Positions 61,841 through 64,000 of a stretch of DNA of 64,000 nucleotides are shown piece by piece. Both the position numbers and the translations under genes were made by a program. The notes beneath the pieces are model-generated. The model saw only the letters and a program-made list of their open reading frames with translations, did not search any database and had not been told where the DNA came from. Within the stretch, counting starts at the first letter, position 1. The number at the start of each line of letters is the position of its first letter. The stretch comes from Glaciecola sp947496235 (GTDB lineage: Bacteria > Pseudomonadota > Gammaproteobacteria > Enterobacterales > Alteromonadaceae), in assembly GCF_050306235.1 (NCBI RefSeq), contig NZ_JBLWFH010000004.1:62001-126000 (forward strand), written 5' to 3'.

Positions 61841-61951
61841 AAAAAGCTTGTTACTTAGTTATAAAAATTATTGTTAAAGTATTTTTTAACATAACAATAA
61901 CTGCTACAATCCGTTTACAAATTAGACATAAATACAGCGGACGTAGTAATC

Positions 61952-62959
61952 ATGCCGGGACAAAAAATCTTTCAAAAATGTGTATTTTTCTCAATACTCA
62001 ATTGTTGGGCAGGTGTTTCACTGGCTAACCCCCAAGTCCCCATTTTTGCCGCTGAATTAAGTGACAATATTTCCCAATATTGCGAAACCAACAACTGTCT
62101 AACTCATCATCTAGATAATCAGACCCTGACTAACATAATTGCAGAACATCCAGAATCTTTGTCATTGCAAGAAGCGTTAAACTTATCCGAATATGAAATA
62201 CTGGTCGGTAGCGTAGTCTTGGATGTAGATACAAACCCTGAGGTCGTATTGGAAATTACCACTAGTTGGCGAGGCATTCCTATTGATGAAATTAATTTGA
62301 GTCAAAAGCTAAACAATGCCCCTGACAATCAAATGGTATATGAAGCTAGTGCTCAGGTATTGGCAAATTGGGTAGAGCATATACAGCACTTCCATGTTTT
62401 AGACGCTGAATTAATCTATAAAACCATTGGCGCTAGTAATTATGAACAAGAGTTATCTCTCCCCAGTCGCATTGGGGATTTTGAATTAGAGCAAAGAGCG
62501 CTTTACAGAGATCCATTGCAGGGTTCAATCGCTAGGTACACACATCCTAAATTTGCAAATGCTATTGTAGATATTTCGGTATATCCAGTGTCTCCTTTTA
62601 CTCACGCTACCGATGTGCCTGATACGGATCTTATGGCTGCAGAGTTAGATGTAGAAAAGCAGCAATTACTGGCTTTGGTAAATCAAGCTGGAATAACGGA
62701 TTATGAGATATCTGATATTAAACTGACCCAACTTGGCACTGCCGAACAAAGTCTTCAGGGTGTAATTTTAGAAGTAAAACTGGAAAGTGATGTCGAGCCT
62801 GTGTATAGCACTCAATATCTGTTTAAGAAGGGTGACAAGTTCGTGAAGTTAACCGGTAACTTCCCCAATTTGCTAATGCAATCTGTTGTAGAGCAAAGCA
62901 TTGCGGCCATTCAAGTTCCGCCTGAATCAGAATTTATGCGGTCTATGCGTAAAGGATAA
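61952..62959 (+). CDS. Hypothetical exported protein
   Basis: A 335-residue protein with a signal peptide (about 1-25, ending SLA) and a Cys pair near the mature start (YCETNNC). It contains no recognised domain; the C-terminal third (YSTQYLFKKGDKFVKLTGNFP, in parts) looks like a beta-rich lipid/protein-binding fold. The neighbours give no hint. Confidence 0.65.
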   Translation: MPGQKIFQKCVFFSILNCWAGVSLANPQVPIFAAELSDNISQYCETNNCLTHHLDNQTLTNIIAEHPESLSLQEALNLSEYEILVGSVVLDVDTNPEVVLEITTSWRGIPIDEINLSQKLNNAPDNQMVYEASAQVLANWVEHIQHFHVLDAELIYKTIGASNYEQELSLPSRIGDFELEQRALYRDPLQGSIARYTHPKFANAIVDISVYPVSPFTHATDVPDTDLMAAELDVEKQQLLALVNQAGITDYEISDIKLTQLGTAEQSLQGVILEVKLESDVEPVYSTQYLFKKGDKFVKLTGNFPNLLMQSVVEQSIAAIQVPPESEFMRSMRKG

Positions 62960-63001
62960 AGCTATTCGCTTTTCCTTTACAGATCATAGAACTTGGGTAG
63001 A

Positions 63002-63376
63002 TTAAGCAAACATTAATTGCGCTAAATTCTTTTGCACAGATGAAGCAAGCTTGGATTTAAGTTCAATTTCAACAGGTGTTCCCTGCCCTGAAACCCAAAT
63101 TTTTAATTCAGAATCGGTATCGAACGTACCTGCGGTTTCCACGATGAATTGGGTGATAGATTTGTAGGGGATACTTAAATAGCTAACTTTTTTTCCCGTC
63201 ATGCCTTGTTTATCAATGAAAATAACTCGCTTATTGGTAAACACCAGCATATCTCGAATAAGTTTATAAGCATGCATAACGTTTTCATTGGAAGCTAAGA
63301 CCTCTGCCAAAGCCTGATTGATTTCCCCAGCATCAACTTCACTGGCGTTACCCATTAATCCGTCTAAAAGTCCCAT
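63002..63376 (-). CDS. PH-domain (bPH) protein
   Basis: A 124-residue cytoplasmic protein of the bacterial pleckstrin-homology type (DUF1696-like): MGLLDGLMGNAS opening, then DMLVFTNKRVIFIDKQGMTGKK, YLSIPYKSITQF and SELKIWVSG, in parts. Function unknown. GGAG lies about 5 bases before the ATG. Confidence 0.85.
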   Translation of the reverse strand: MGLLDGLMGNASEVDAGEINQALAEVLASNENVMHAYKLIRDMLVFTNKRVIFIDKQGMTGKKVSYLSIPYKSITQFIVETAGTFDTDSELKIWVSGQGTPVEIELKSKLASSVQKNLAQLMFA

Positions 63377-63388
63377 GTTTATTCTCCT

Positions 63389-63420
63389 AAATAAAAAGGC
63401 CCATAATCATTATGAGCCTT
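63389..63420 (-). terminator. Rho-independent terminator of the right-edge gene
   Basis: AAGGCTCATAAT / ATTATGGGCCTT (one G-U pair) followed by TTTTTATTT on the minus strand, 79 bases beyond the stop of the right-edge gene and just upstream of the PH-domain gene. Confidence 0.7.
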
Positions 63421-63498
63421 ACAGTAACCTTAATGTTGTATCATGTTTTAATTAAAAACAAAATGCATCCATTCATATTTAACGCAGTTATTGGGGCA

Positions 63499-64000
63499 TT
63501 ACTGCTCTATCACTTGGTAAACAGTAACTGTACCGCTAACTTCACTGCCAACAATAAGTAGCGCATTGCCATTAGGTGAATTTTCAGCGGGCACGAATTT
63601 CACACTTTCTGGACCTAAATCTCCTGATAGTGAGACTTCATCACAGTTCATGCCTTCATTAGGATCACAAGGATCATCTAAATCGTCGTCTAACTCAAAG
63701 TCAGTGGAAAAATCACGGTTGTTGTAGTGAGTAACGAAACTCACATTGAATGGGTTAGTTACGTCGTAAACAAAGAGATCACCTGAACGCTCAGATCCGA
63801 TAAAAGCATACTGGCGACCATTTATTTCACCTACATCAATGGCCTCTGGCTCGCCACCTTTGTCATCAGAACGATTGTCACCCTTGTTCTCAGTATGTGC
63901 ACTATTAAAATCATTGCCTAATACAGCAGAAGAAATACGACCAAAATCGTGGCCTGAGTCATAGACTTGTTTTATGTTTTGGTCATAAATAGAAAATGAA
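63499..64000 (-). CDS. Choice-of-anchor I domain protein, C-terminal part (cut by window edge)
   Basis: The frame is open from the right edge to the stop at 63499, giving 166 residues. It shows beta-propeller-like repeats: GEPEAIDVGEINGRQYAFIGSERSG and GPESVKFVPAENSP...LLIVGSEVSGTVTVYQV, in parts. An acidic calcium-loop-like insertion (DDDLDDPCDPNEGMNCDE) lies between them. This is the end of the choice-of-anchor I family, large secreted or surface proteins, some annotated as alkaline-phosphatase-like. The N-terminus is outside the window. Confidence 0.8.
   Translation of the reverse strand, partial: SFSIYDQNIKQVYDSGHDFGRISSAVLGNDFNSAHTENKGDNRSDDKGGEPEAIDVGEINGRQYAFIGSERSGDLFVYDVTNPFNVSFVTHYNNRDFSTDFELDDDLDDPCDPNEGMNCDEVSLSGDLGPESVKFVPAENSPNGNALLIVGSEVSGTVTVYQVIEQ

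Overview
The window is a low-to-moderate GC (roughly 40%) segment of a marine-type gammaproteobacterial chromosome. Gene content and order point to the Alteromonadales, probably an Alteromonadaceae member of the Glaciecola/Paraglaciecola/Alteromonas kind. This placement rests on protein similarity recalled from family knowledge and on synteny; no search was run.

Left part (1-21 kb, mostly minus strand) is conserved core. A minor-pilin cluster pilV-pilW-pilX-pilY1 (pilY1 runs off the left edge) lies downstream of ispH, fkpB, lspA, ileS, ribF and murJ. A CBS-domain gene and the divergent rpsT follow. Next is the classic tig-clpP-clpX-lon-hupB-ppiD protein-quality-control block, with terminators between its units and a sigma-32-like promoter in front of lon.

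Middle part (21-42 kb) is accessory and metal/redox flavoured. A five-gene plus-strand operon encodes a YHS-domain protein, a thioredoxin, a bufferin-type (DUF2282) precursor peptide, its MNIO/DUF692 maturase and the DUF2063 partner. Then come a TlpA-like thioredoxin translationally coupled to an NrtS-type small transporter, a TetR regulator with a clear palindromic operator, and a minus-strand group of two AraC paralogues, a bufferin-type DoxX and an unrecognised 330-residue protein. After these are a LuxR-type membrane regulator divergent from a heavy-metal RND efflux system (TolC-family, adaptor, RND pump, DUF3240), a BenE transporter divergent from an XRE-cupin regulator across a perfect 16-bp palindrome, and a peroxiredoxin-like protein and a GST.

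Right part (42-64 kb) returns to housekeeping: a Pro-Arg-His-Leu-Pro tRNA operon with a stringent-type promoter, folD, a GldA/F/G-like ABC system with DUF4340, trmO, proS, an MBL-fold hydrolase, pldA, an M48 protease with YjgN, a small sugar-acetylation/methylation group beside a 110-bp inverted-repeat element, guaA-guaB, xseA and a few secreted or unknown proteins. The last gene is cut by the right edge.

The most interesting system is the extended bufferin locus (21.4-24.2 kb). Other points worth a look are the PilY1 whose von Willebrand A domain is split by two tandem repeats, the series of sharp palindromic operators in front of the accessory regulators, and the inverted-repeat element at 55.4 kb.
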